Source: Endomicrobiia bacterium
Lineage (GTDB): Bacteria > Elusimicrobiota > Endomicrobiia > PHAN01
Assembly (NCBI GenBank): GCA_030018875.1
Contig: JASEHK010000097.1
Location: 1-6,058, forward strand
Length of the DNA: 6,058 nt
Reading direction: 5' to 3'
Shown in pieces: positions 1 through 5,893 of this stretch. The position numbers and the translations under genes are program-made. The notes beneath the pieces are model-generated. The model was not told the origin of the DNA and did no database searches. It saw only the letters and a program-made list of their open reading frames with translations. Every line of letters starts with the position of its first letter. Within the stretch, counting starts at the first letter, position 1.

Positions 1-1048
1 AGTCAAAGTAGGAATCAACGGCTTCGGAAGAATCGGCCGCCTCGTGGCGCGCGCCATCATCGAAAGAAACGACAAAGATATCGAACTCGTCGCCATAAAC
101 GACCTCACCGACGCAAAAACCAACGCGCACCTTTTCAGATACGATTCAGTTCACGGCCGTCTCTCGGCGGAAGTAAAGGCCGTATCCGAAGACGAAATCC
201 AAGTAAACGGCAAAAAAATAAAAGTGTTCAAAAAGAAAGACCCCGCCGAAATCCCCTGGAAAGACCTCGGCGTCAACGTCGTAGTCGAGTCAACCGGACT
301 TTTCACCGTCAAAAAAGACGGCGTCAACAAAAAAGGAAAAGAAGTCAAAGGAGCCGAAAACCATATCACCAAAGGCGGCGCCAAAAAAGTCATAATATCC
401 GCTCCCTCCGAGGGCGAAGACATAACCATAGTAATGGGCGTCAATGAGGACAAATACGACCCCAAAAATCATCATGTTGTCTCCAACGCTTCCTGCACGA
501 CAAACTGCCTGGGGCCGGTGGCCAGGGTCATCAATGATAAATGGGGAATAGTAAAAGGTCTGATGACGACGATACACGCTTACACGAACGACCAGAAAGT
601 TCAGGATATGGCTCACTCGGATTTGAGACGCGCCCGCGCCGTCGCGGTTTCTATGATACCGACGACGACGGGCGCCGCCAAGGCCATCGGGCTGGTCATT
701 CCCGAACTCAAAGGCAAGCTCGACGGCTTTGCCATCCGCGTGCCGACTCCCAATGTTTCCGTGGTGGACCTCACCATCGAGTTGGCCAAACCCGCAACTG
801 CCGAAGAAATAAACGCCGCGCTTAAAGAGGCCGCCGAAGGCAAAATGAAAGGCATACTCGGATATTCCGACGAGCCGCTTGTGTCCGTGGATTACAATCA
901 CTCCGACCTCTCGTCGGCCGTGGACGCCAAAAGCACCAAGGTCATCGGCGGCAACTTCGCCAAAGTGCTTGCGTGGTATGACAACGAGTGGGGCTACTCC
1001 TCGCGCGTCGTTGACCTGATAAAATATATGGATAAAAAGGGAATCTAA
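1..1048 (+). CDS. gap: Glyceraldehyde-3-phosphate dehydrogenase, NAD-type (5' end cut by window)
   Basis: Catalyses the reversible phosphorylating oxidation of glyceraldehyde-3-phosphate to 1,3-bisphosphoglycerate in the cytoplasm, and forms a tetramer in this family. The open frame runs from base 2, before any start codon, so the true ATG lies just upstream; 348 residues are visible and probably only one to three are missing. The N-terminal Rossmann motif VKVGINGFGRIGRL is at visible residues 1-14. An aspartate in INDL after the second strand suggests NAD rather than NADP preference. The catalytic motif SNASCTTN has its cysteine at visible residue 165 (codon 494-496), and the partner histidine of TTIHAYTND is residue 192, the usual spacing of 27. 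The S-loop and C-terminal WYDNEWGYS motif are intact. Compared with ordinary bacterial enzymes there are about 11 extra Lys/Gly-rich residues around 104-121. The gene lies 20 bases before pgk, as expected for a gap-pgk operon. Confidence 0.97.
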   Translation, partial: VKVGINGFGRIGRLVARAIIERNDKDIELVAINDLTDAKTNAHLFRYDSVHGRLSAEVKAVSEDEIQVNGKKIKVFKKKDPAEIPWKDLGVNVVVESTGLFTVKKDGVNKKGKEVKGAENHITKGGAKKVIISAPSEGEDITIVMGVNEDKYDPKNHHVVSNASCTTNCLGPVARVINDKWGIVKGLMTTIHAYTNDQKVQDMAHSDLRRARAVAVSMIPTTTGAAKAIGLVIPELKGKLDGFAIRVPTPNVSVVDLTIELAKPATAEEINAALKEAAEGKMKGILGYSDEPLVSVDYNHSDLSSAVDAKSTKVIGGNFAKVLAWYDNEWGYSSRVVDLIKYMDKKGI

Positions 1049-1068
1049 CAGCGGGGTCGGCAAAAAAA

Positions 1069-2268
1069 ATGGGCAAACTATCCGTCAGAGACGTAGACAT
1101 AAAAAACAAAAAAGTTCTCATGCGCGCGGACTTCAATGTTCCGCTGGATGAGTCCGGCAAAATCACCAACGACAAACGCATACAGGCCGCGGTTCCGACG
1201 ATAAATTATATCATCGAACAGTCCTGCGCGTCTTTGGTTTTGATGTCGCATCTGGGGCGGCCCAAAGGCAAGGCCGTGCCTTCGATGTCGCTGGCTCCCG
1301 TGGCGAAACGACTCTCGGAAGCGCTGGCGCGTGAAGTCAAGTTCGTCTCCGAGTGCGTTGGACACGAGGCCGAACATGCCGCCGCTTCGCTTAAAAGCGG
1401 CGAGATACTTCTCCTTGAAAATCTTCGTTTCCATCCGGAAGAGGAAAAAAACGATACTGAGTTCGCAAAAAAACTCTCCAAGTTGGGCGAGGTGTTCGTT
1501 CAGGACGCTTTCGGCACGGTCCACAGGGCGCACGCCTCTACCGTCGGCATCACGGAATATATGGGCGTTTCCTGCATGGGATTTCTCGTCGAAAAAGAGA
1601 TAAAGTTTCTGGGCGAGGCGATGAAAAATCCCGCCCGTCCTTTTGTCGCCATAATCGGCGGGGCCAAAGTATCGGACAAAATAGCGCTCCTCGAAAACCT
1701 TGCCGACAAGGTGGACGCGCTCGTAATAGGCGGCGCAATGGCCTATACGTTTATGCTCAACAAGAAGATCGGCGCGGGACTTTCTCTCGTCGAAAAAGAC
1801 AAAGTCGCTATGGCGGGGGCGATACTCGAAAAAGCGCTGGCTTCAAAGTGCCGGGTTCTTCTGCCGATAGACCATATCATCGCCCAAAAAATAGAAAAAG
1901 GCGCCGAACACAAGACCACCGACGGAGTGGAAATTCCGGATGGTTGGCTCGGCGTTGACATAGGCCCGTCGAGCGTCGCCCGATTATCTTCGATTATTAC
2001 CGGCGCCAAGACCATACTTTGGAACGGTCCGCTGGGAGTATTTGAGATAGACGAGTTTTCCAAGGGCACTTTCGAAGTGGCAAAACTCGTCGCCTCCGCC
2101 ACACAGAAAGGCGCCGTTTCCATCGTCGGCGGCGGCGATTCGGTCTCGGCCGTCAAGAAGGCCGGGCTGGACAAAAAAATCACTCACATCTCGACCGGCG
2201 GCGGAGCGTCGCTGGAATTCCTCGAGGGAAAAGAACTCCCCGGAATTGCCGCGCTTAAAGATAAATAA
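1069..2268 (+). CDS. pgk: Phosphoglycerate kinase
   Basis: Transfers the acyl phosphate of 1,3-bisphosphoglycerate to ADP, giving 3-phosphoglycerate and ATP; a cytoplasmic monomer of two domains. The 399 residues match the normal bacterial length. Visible landmarks are RADFNVPLD (19-27) and SHLGRPKG (60-67) in the substrate-binding N-domain, DAFGTVHRAHAS, GGAKVSDKI at the hinge region, WNGPLGVFE in the nucleotide domain, GGGDS (354-358) and STGGGASLEFLEG from 375. No essential motif is missing. The ATG at 1069 fits the family N-terminus, but it is preceded by a run of eight A and no clear Shine-Dalgarno sequence, so translation may depend on coupling to gap, whose stop is 20 bases upstream. 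The TAA stop (2266-2268) shares its last A with an ATG that opens only a 10-codon frame. Confidence 0.98.
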   Translation: MGKLSVRDVDIKNKKVLMRADFNVPLDESGKITNDKRIQAAVPTINYIIEQSCASLVLMSHLGRPKGKAVPSMSLAPVAKRLSEALAREVKFVSECVGHEAEHAAASLKSGEILLLENLRFHPEEEKNDTEFAKKLSKLGEVFVQDAFGTVHRAHASTVGITEYMGVSCMGFLVEKEIKFLGEAMKNPARPFVAIIGGAKVSDKIALLENLADKVDALVIGGAMAYTFMLNKKIGAGLSLVEKDKVAMAGAILEKALASKCRVLLPIDHIIAQKIEKGAEHKTTDGVEIPDGWLGVDIGPSSVARLSSIITGAKTILWNGPLGVFEIDEFSKGTFEVAKLVASATQKGAVSIVGGGDSVSAVKKAGLDKKITHISTGGGASLEFLEGKELPGIAALKDK

Positions 2269-2317
2269 TGAGGGTAAAGTTGCGCATAAATCCACATTGA
2301 CTTTGGGAATAAAGAGG

Positions 2318-2491
2318 ATGAAGCCCGCAATCGAGCGCATTGTCGAGGAAAAAATAGCCGAACCGCTCGGCGATACGGATGCCGGTTTGGACGTCAAAAC
2401 CACCGTTAAAAGTAATCTTATCAGGCCGCTTAAAATAAAAAAAGAAATACCCGCGGAAAAAATCGCAAAAAAATACGGCGTTAAGTGGTGA
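2318..2491 (+). CDS. Small probable antitoxin of a RelE/ParE-type pair
   Basis: A 57-residue, Lys/Glu-rich soluble protein with no signal or membrane segment, lying directly upstream of a broken RelE-like toxin. Its TGA stop overlaps the toxin's GTG start in the four bases GTGA at 2488-2491, typical of antitoxin-toxin coupling. The body (IERIVEEKIAEPLGDTDAGL) and the C-terminal tail IPAEKIAKKYGVKW resemble, from memory, small antitoxins that pair with RelE/ParE toxins, but I cannot name the family with confidence; the assignment rests mainly on position. The start is uncertain. The ATG at 2318 has GAGG immediately before it with no spacer. In-frame TTG codons at 2303, 2297 and 2246 would extend it, the last overlapping the pgk end by 23 bases. 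I chose 2318 because the extension reads as low-conservation sequence. If the toxin is dead, this gene may be a remnant. Confidence 0.6.
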   Translation: MKPAIERIVEEKIAEPLGDTDAGLDVKTTVKSNLIRPLKIKKEIPAEKIAKKYGVKW

Positions 2492-2750
2492 GGGAATATA
2501 AAATCGTTTTTCTGTCGCCCGCCGAGAAACAACTTGCGAGACCCGATAATGTCGCGGCGCGGCGTGTTTTGGAAAATTTGCGGTGGCTGTCGGAAAATTT
2601 CGAGCGGATCGCTCCGGAATCGCCGACTGCCGGTTTGAAGGTTTTTTGAAGTTGCGAATCGGCGATGTTCGGGTGATTTACACGGCAGAAAAAGAATCTC
2701 GCAAAATCAGGGTTCATTTTATAGGGCATAGAAGAGAGATTTATAAATGA
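2488..2750 (+). pseudogene. RelE/ParE-family toxin, broken by a one-base frameshift
   Basis: The first segment (2488-2649, GTG start) encodes 53 residues beginning MREYKIVFLSPAEKQLARP and ending GLKVF at a TGA. The -1 frame then continues at 2649-2750 with KLRIGDVRVIYTAEKESRK and ends with FIGHRREIYK and a TGA. Joined, these give about 87 residues with the classic RelE/ParE order: an N-terminal strand with LSPAEKQL, a helical pair, the KLRIGDxRVIY strand pair and the C-terminal GHRREIYK. Working family members cleave ribosome-bound mRNA or inhibit gyrase; which applies here cannot be read. The break is at six T (2642-2647): a seventh T would restore GLKVFLKLRIGD. It may be a true inactivating deletion, a homopolymer base-calling error, or slippage on TTT before TGA. 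The restored stop overlaps the apgM start as ATGA (2747-2750). Family call is confident; functional state is open. Confidence 0.85.
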
Positions 2751-3964
2751 TAACCCAAGAGTTCGTTCGCAAACTCGTCGTAAAAAACGACGCCAAGATA
2801 GTCCTCCTCGTGATGGACGGCCTGGGCGGTATTCAGCATCCCGAACTTGAAAAAACCGAGCTTGAAGTCGCAAAACACAACATTCTCGACATGCTCGCCG
2901 CCAAATCAGAATGCGGCTTTCACTATCCGATAGGCGTCGGCATAACTCCCGGCTCGGGGCCCGCGCATTTGGGTCTTTTCGGATACGACCCATTGCGATA
3001 TGAAATCGGCCGCGGACTTCTTGACTCTCTCGGCGTGGATTTTGAGTTTCAAAAAGGCGACCTCGCCGCCAGGGGCAATTTTGCCACCGCCGCCTACGAC
3101 GGCGCCATCACCGACCGCAGGGCCGGACGGATAGCATCCGACGCCTCCGCGAAAATTTGTAAAATCCTCGACGGCGCCGAGCTCGACGGCGTCAAGATAT
3201 TCGTGTTGCCGGTCAAAGAGCACAGGTTCGCCGTTGTATTCCGCCCGTCCGACGGAAAAATCCTGTCCGACCGTCTTACTGACTCCGACCCTCAGAAAGA
3301 GGGCCTTAAAAATCTCGAAGTAAAACCGACGATTCCCGAAGCCGCCCCCGCCGCATCCGTCATAAACAAATTTATTTCGTATGCCGACGAGAAACTCAAA
3401 AAATCAAGCCCCGCCAACGCCGTCCTCCTGAGGGGCTTCGCCAATATGATAGACATACCGGCCTTCGGCGACGTCTTCGGCCTGAGGGCTTTATGCATAG
3501 CGACCTATCCGATGTATAAAGGCCTCTCGCGCCTCGTGGGAATGGATGTTGCCAAGGACTGCGATACGCTAATCTCCCAGTTCGAGGCGCTCAAAAAAAA
3601 CTTCGACAAATACGACTTTTTCTTCGTCCACATAAAGGCCACCGACTCGGCCGGCGAGGACGGGGATTTTTCGCGCAAGGTCAAGGCAGTGGAGGATGTT
3701 GACCTTTGCATGCCGGATATTCTCTCTCTTGAACCTGCGGTTCTCGTGGTCACGGGCGATCACTCAACTCCCGCCGCGATGAAGTCCCATTCGTGGCACC
3801 CCGTTCCGCTGATGGTGCATTCAAAGTGCGCAAGGTTCAATCCCGTCGTAAAAAGATTCACGGAAACGGAGTTCATAAAGGGCTCGCTGGGCCGTGTTCC
3901 CGCTTCGAGCATAATGACGCTGGCGCTTTCTCATGCGCGGCGTTTGGCGAAGTTCGGCGCGTGA
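2747..3964 (+). CDS. apgM: 2,3-bisphosphoglycerate-independent phosphoglycerate mutase, archaeal type
   Basis: Interconverts 3- and 2-phosphoglycerate without the bisphosphoglycerate cofactor, using a metal-dependent phosphoserine intermediate; alkaline phosphatase superfamily, cytoplasmic. The 405 residues match the usual length of about 400. The metal-binding DGLGG has Asp24; the nucleophile motif TPGSGPAHLGLFGYDP has Ser70; RGNFAT and DRRAGRI belong to the substrate domain inserted in the phosphatase fold. HIKATD (His295, Asp300), GDHSTP (Asp338, His339) and HSWHP (His348, His351) are the further metal and active-site blocks. All look intact. The related 'proposed homoserine kinase' family is the main alternative, but the glycolytic neighbours favour mutase. 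The ATG overlaps the frame-restored toxin stop (ATGA) and has GAGAG at 2734-2738 about eight bases upstream. It occupies the place that gpmI often holds in gap-pgk operons. Confidence 0.93.
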   Translation: MITQEFVRKLVVKNDAKIVLLVMDGLGGIQHPELEKTELEVAKHNILDMLAAKSECGFHYPIGVGITPGSGPAHLGLFGYDPLRYEIGRGLLDSLGVDFEFQKGDLAARGNFATAAYDGAITDRRAGRIASDASAKICKILDGAELDGVKIFVLPVKEHRFAVVFRPSDGKILSDRLTDSDPQKEGLKNLEVKPTIPEAAPAASVINKFISYADEKLKKSSPANAVLLRGFANMIDIPAFGDVFGLRALCIATYPMYKGLSRLVGMDVAKDCDTLISQFEALKKNFDKYDFFFVHIKATDSAGEDGDFSRKVKAVEDVDLCMPDILSLEPAVLVVTGDHSTPAAMKSHSWHPVPLMVHSKCARFNPVVKRFTETEFIKGSLGRVPASSIMTLALSHARRLAKFGA

Positions 3965-3977
3965 TTAAAAAAAAGCA

Positions 3978-4036
3978 AGAAGTCAGAGGCAAGAGATAAG
4001 AAGTAAGAAAAATACGTTTTCTGACTTCTGACTTCT
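3978..4036. repeat. Imperfect inverted repeat of AGAAGTCAG / CTGACTTCT units
   Basis: In the 101-base gap between apgM and secG, bases 3999-4011 can pair with 4017-4029 around a five-base loop (13 pairs, one mismatch). Separately, AGAAGTCAG at 3978-3986 is perfectly complementary to 4028-4036. The right arm repeats CTGACTT in tandem at 4021-4034. No T run follows the stem on the + strand, so a factor-independent terminator is not supported. It may be a dispersed palindromic repeat or an RNA hairpin affecting secG expression; the function is unknown. Confidence 0.6.
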
Positions 4037-4052
4037 GCCGCCTTTGAACACA

Positions 4053-4057
4053 GGGAG
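4053..4057 (+). promoter_or_regulatory. Ribosome binding site of secG
   Basis: GGGAG lies eight bases before the secG ATG and is the clearest Shine-Dalgarno-like sequence in the window. It fixes the secG start at 4066 and suggests secG is translated independently of apgM, which ends 101 bases upstream. Confidence 0.65.
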
Positions 4058-4065
4058 CTAAATTT

Positions 4066-4335
4066 ATGTATAATCTTATAAGCGCTCTTCATATTTTTGC
4101 CTCGGCCGCTCTGATACTGATAATTCTTTTTCAGTCAGGCAAGGGCGCCGGCCTCGCCGGTCTTTTCGGCGGACAAGGAGGGGCTGACCAACTCTTCAGC
4201 GCCCCGTCGGGCGGCAGTTTTCTGCGCAAAGCGACGATAACTCTGGCGGTTCTCTTCGTCCTGACGAGTTTGTCTCTGACGCTTATATCGTCGAGACGGC
4301 ATTACGAAAGTGTTGCCGCCACGGAGCGCCAGTAG
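4066..4335 (+). CDS. secG: Protein-export membrane protein SecG
   Basis: Small accessory subunit of the SecYEG translocon in the inner membrane, which assists SecA-driven protein export. The 89 residues fit the family size. Two hydrophobic segments are visible, about residues 4-23 and 56-75. They are joined by the characteristic glycine-rich cytoplasmic loop: QSGKGAGLAGLFGG at 23-36, then ADQLFSAPSGGSFLRKAT. The second membrane segment reads LAVLFVLTSLSLTLIS, as in other SecG proteins. The tail after residue 76 is short and charged. Start choice is supported by GGGAG eight bases upstream. Location after a phosphoglycerate mutase and before a tRNA-Leu matches gene orders seen widely in bacteria, where secG follows glycolytic genes or precedes tRNA-Leu. 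Confidence 0.93.
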   Translation: MYNLISALHIFASAALILIILFQSGKGAGLAGLFGGQGGADQLFSAPSGGSFLRKATITLAVLFVLTSLSLTLISSRRHYESVAATERQ

Positions 4336-4360
4336 TTTTTTCGTCCCTGTAGTTTTTTCG
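4332..4360 (+). repeat. Two direct copies of GTAGTTTTTTCG after secG
   Basis: The 12-base sequence occurs at 4332-4343 and again at 4349-4360, 17 bases start to start, with five bases between the copies. The first copy contains the secG stop codon TAG (4333-4335). The T runs have no GC-rich stem before them, so I do not call a terminator. It looks like a small tandem duplication in the spacer ahead of the tRNA gene. Confidence 0.55.
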
Positions 4361-4378
4361 GCATAAAAACAGTAAAAC

Positions 4379-4460
4379 GCCCGGGTGGCGGAACTGGCAG
4401 ACGCGTACGTTTGAGGGGCGTATGGTTCACACCATGTGGGTTCGATTCCCACCCCGGGCA
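4379..4460 (+). tRNA. tRNA-Leu, anticodon GAG
   Basis: A class II tRNA read by pairing. The acceptor stem GCCCGGG (4379-4385) pairs with CCCGGGC (4453-4459), with discriminator A at 4460. The D stem is GCG (4388-4390) with CGC (4402-4404). The anticodon stem TACGT (4406-4410) pairs with GCGTA (4418-4422) with one G-U pair, and the loop TTGAGGG puts GAG at 4413-4415, which reads CUC and CUU leucine codons. The variable arm has TGGT/ACCA pairing (4423-4434). The T arm GTGGG/CCCAC encloses TTCGATT. The CCA tail is not encoded (the next bases are TAA), so it must be added by nucleotidyltransferase. The long variable arm and A discriminator agree with leucine identity. Confidence 0.96.
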
Positions 4461-4508
4461 TAATTTCCGGAGTTTACAAATCCGTTTTCTGTCGTCGGTA
4501 TTTTTGTT

Positions 4509-5168
4509 ATGATAAAAATAAAACTTCCTTCTTTTATGTTCCCCAGGGGCAGTGTGGTAAAAGTTTCGCCGAAGGACTCTTACTCGGCCGCCGCCCAGAT
4601 TATGGACAGCCAGTTCAAAAGAAAATCGGCGGATGCGCTCATAGATTCTCTCGCCGATTCCGACCCTTTCGTCAGGTCCATATCGGCGGAAGTGCTGGGC
4701 AAGATGCGCGAGCGCAAGTCAGTCCACCCTCTGATCAAGCGCCTCAAAGACCACTCCAAATACGTCAGAGAAAAATCCGCCATAGCCCTGGGACACATAG
4801 GCGACCGCGCGGCTGTGGCTCCTCTTATCGAAAGTCTCAGCGACGAATCCGAAGAGGTCAGGGTCACCGTGGCCGGCGTGCTGGGGCATCTTAAAGACCG
4901 CATCGCCGTGCCCGCTCTCATACAGTCCTTGCGCGATCCGAGTCCGTTGGCCCGAATGAAGGCCGCCGTTTCTCTGGGAGTTATAGGCGACGCTCAGGCC
5001 GTCTCTCCTCTTTACGGGGCGCTTTCCGACTCGAATGAATTGGTCAGAAAGTACGCCTGCGAGGCGCTTGGACACATAGGGCGCTCGGCGATACCGGCGC
5101 TTCTTATGGCTCTTAAAGACGACCGCGTAAAATCCCACGCAGCGCAGGCCCTCGTTAAAATAAAATAA
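4509..5168 (+). CDS. HEAT-repeat protein (first of a tandem pair)
   Basis: A 219-residue soluble protein made almost wholly of HEAT-like (PBS-lyase type) helical repeats with a period near 31 residues. About six units can be followed from residue 40 to the C-terminus, each with the pattern AVxPLIxxLxDxxxxVRxxAAxALGxIGD. The first 35 or so residues (MIKIKLPSFMFPRG onward) are not repeats and contain no signal peptide or membrane helix. No catalytic motif is visible. Proteins of this kind bind other proteins; some phycobilin lyases share the repeat, but nothing here points to pigment chemistry. Residues 112-126 (DESEEVRVTVAGVLG) are identical to residues 108-122 of the next gene, at the DNA level too. 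The ATG at 4509 lacks an evident ribosome binding site. The gene follows tRNA-Leu by 48 bases and precedes its paralog by 36. Specific function unknown. Confidence 0.85.
   Translation: MIKIKLPSFMFPRGSVVKVSPKDSYSAAAQIMDSQFKRKSADALIDSLADSDPFVRSISAEVLGKMRERKSVHPLIKRLKDHSKYVREKSAIALGHIGDRAAVAPLIESLSDESEEVRVTVAGVLGHLKDRIAVPALIQSLRDPSPLARMKAAVSLGVIGDAQAVSPLYGALSDSNELVRKYACEALGHIGRSAIPALLMALKDDRVKSHAAQALVKIK
4841..4887 (+). repeat. 47-bp block identical to 5525-5571 (copy 1)
   Basis: These 47 bases in the first HEAT gene match the second HEAT gene without a mismatch and in the same codon phase, encoding DESEEVRVTVAGVLG. The flanking codons on both sides are clearly diverged, so the identity has sharp edges. 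Confidence 0.95.
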
Positions 5169-5204
5169 ACCCTCTTAATTATCAAACTGACTCGGGCGGC
5201 CCGC

Positions 5205-5852
5205 ATGGTAGAGTTCCCCAAACTTCTTCGCAGAATCATCAGGGTCAAGCCCAAAGGCGTTGTCGCCTCGGGGCAGGATACTTTCACGCTTGCGCCTCAT
5301 CAGGCCGACCTCGCCGCGTCTCTTGAAAAAAACCTTAAAAATCCAGATCCTTTGATTCGCGCCCTTTCCGTCGAGATTGCCGGCCGGCTCAAAGAGAAAA
5401 AGGCCGTGATGCCGCTGGTGGCTCTTTTGGGCGACCCGTTGCACGTCATAAGACAAAAGGCCGCCCTTTCACTGGGCAAACTGGGTGCCCGCTCGGCCGT
5501 CGGAGATTTGATAAAACTTCTCGCCGACGAATCCGAAGAGGTCAGGGTCACCGTGGCCGGCGTGCTGGGGCTCCTTAAAGAAAAACAGGCCGTTCCCGCC
5601 CTTATACTGGCTCTTCGCGAAAAAAATCCTCAGATAAAAATGCAGGCATCCGTGGCGCTGGGACTTATCGGCGACAAAAGGGCAGTGCCGTTTCTTGCCA
5701 TGCAAATCAAGGACTCCAACGAAGTCGTCCGGCGGTACGCTCTCGACGCGCTCGGCAACATAGGCCGTGCGGCTGTGCCGGTTCTGCTTGAGGCAATGAG
5801 CGACGAGGCCGTTCGCGCCCATGCCATGGAAGTGCTCATGAAAGTGAAATAA
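5205..5852 (+). CDS. HEAT-repeat protein (second of a tandem pair)
   Basis: A 215-residue paralog of the preceding protein, co-linear with it from about residue 45 to the last residue: both contain about six HEAT-like repeats and end in V-K-(I/V)-K after an A-L/V-L-rich helix. Repeat units such as AVPALILALREKNPQIKMQA and AVPFLAMQIKDSNEVVRRYA show the 31-residue period. The N-terminus (MVEFPKLLRRIIRVKPKGVV) differs from its neighbour's and is basic; it has no convincing signal peptide. No enzyme motif is seen, so a protein-binding or scaffold role is inferred. Residues 108-122 and their codons are identical to the upstream gene, unlike the rest. The ATG at 5205 has no clear Shine-Dalgarno sequence (CGGGCGG nearby is a poor match), and the 36-base spacing suggests cotranscription with the first copy. 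Confidence 0.85.
   Translation: MVEFPKLLRRIIRVKPKGVVASGQDTFTLAPHQADLAASLEKNLKNPDPLIRALSVEIAGRLKEKKAVMPLVALLGDPLHVIRQKAALSLGKLGARSAVGDLIKLLADESEEVRVTVAGVLGLLKEKQAVPALILALREKNPQIKMQASVALGLIGDKRAVPFLAMQIKDSNEVVRRYALDALGNIGRAAVPVLLEAMSDEAVRAHAMEVLMKVK
5525..5571 (+). repeat. 47-bp block identical to 4841-4887 (copy 2)
   Basis: Second copy of the identical block, 684 bases after the first and in the same codon phase inside the second HEAT gene. Immediately outside it both nucleotide and amino acid identity fall. Confidence 0.95.
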
Positions 5853-5893
5853 TCCCGCCCGCATTACATATTCAAATCAAGGCAAAACCCGAT

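Noticed and set aside
290..1063. Long minus-strand open frame opposite gap
   Set aside because: It is the shadow of a highly conserved GAPDH gene; its translation has no recognisable motif and its composition follows the codon bias of the opposite strand.
2268..2300. ATG overlapping the pgk stop as the start of the antitoxin
   Set aside because: That frame stops after 10 codons (MRVKLRINPH); it joins the antitoxin frame only if a second frameshift is assumed, for which there is no sign.
4044..4074. TTGAAC and TATAAT as a promoter at the start of secG
   Set aside because: The spacer is 19 bases and the -10 box lies inside secG after its ATG, so any transcript would miss the secG start; probably chance.
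4336..4360. T runs after secG as an intrinsic terminator
   Set aside because: No GC-rich inverted repeat precedes either T run, and a tRNA gene begins 19 bases after the second.
4135..4461. Minus-strand frame beginning MPGVGIEPTWCEPYAPQ over the tRNA
   Set aside because: This is the well-known spurious translation of the reverse strand of a tRNA gene and is not a real protein.
4841..5571. The two 47-bp identical blocks as a CRISPR or attachment-site pair
   Set aside because: Both copies are in-frame coding sequence within paralogous genes at equivalent positions; there is no integrase, and the intervening DNA is ordinary HEAT coding sequence.
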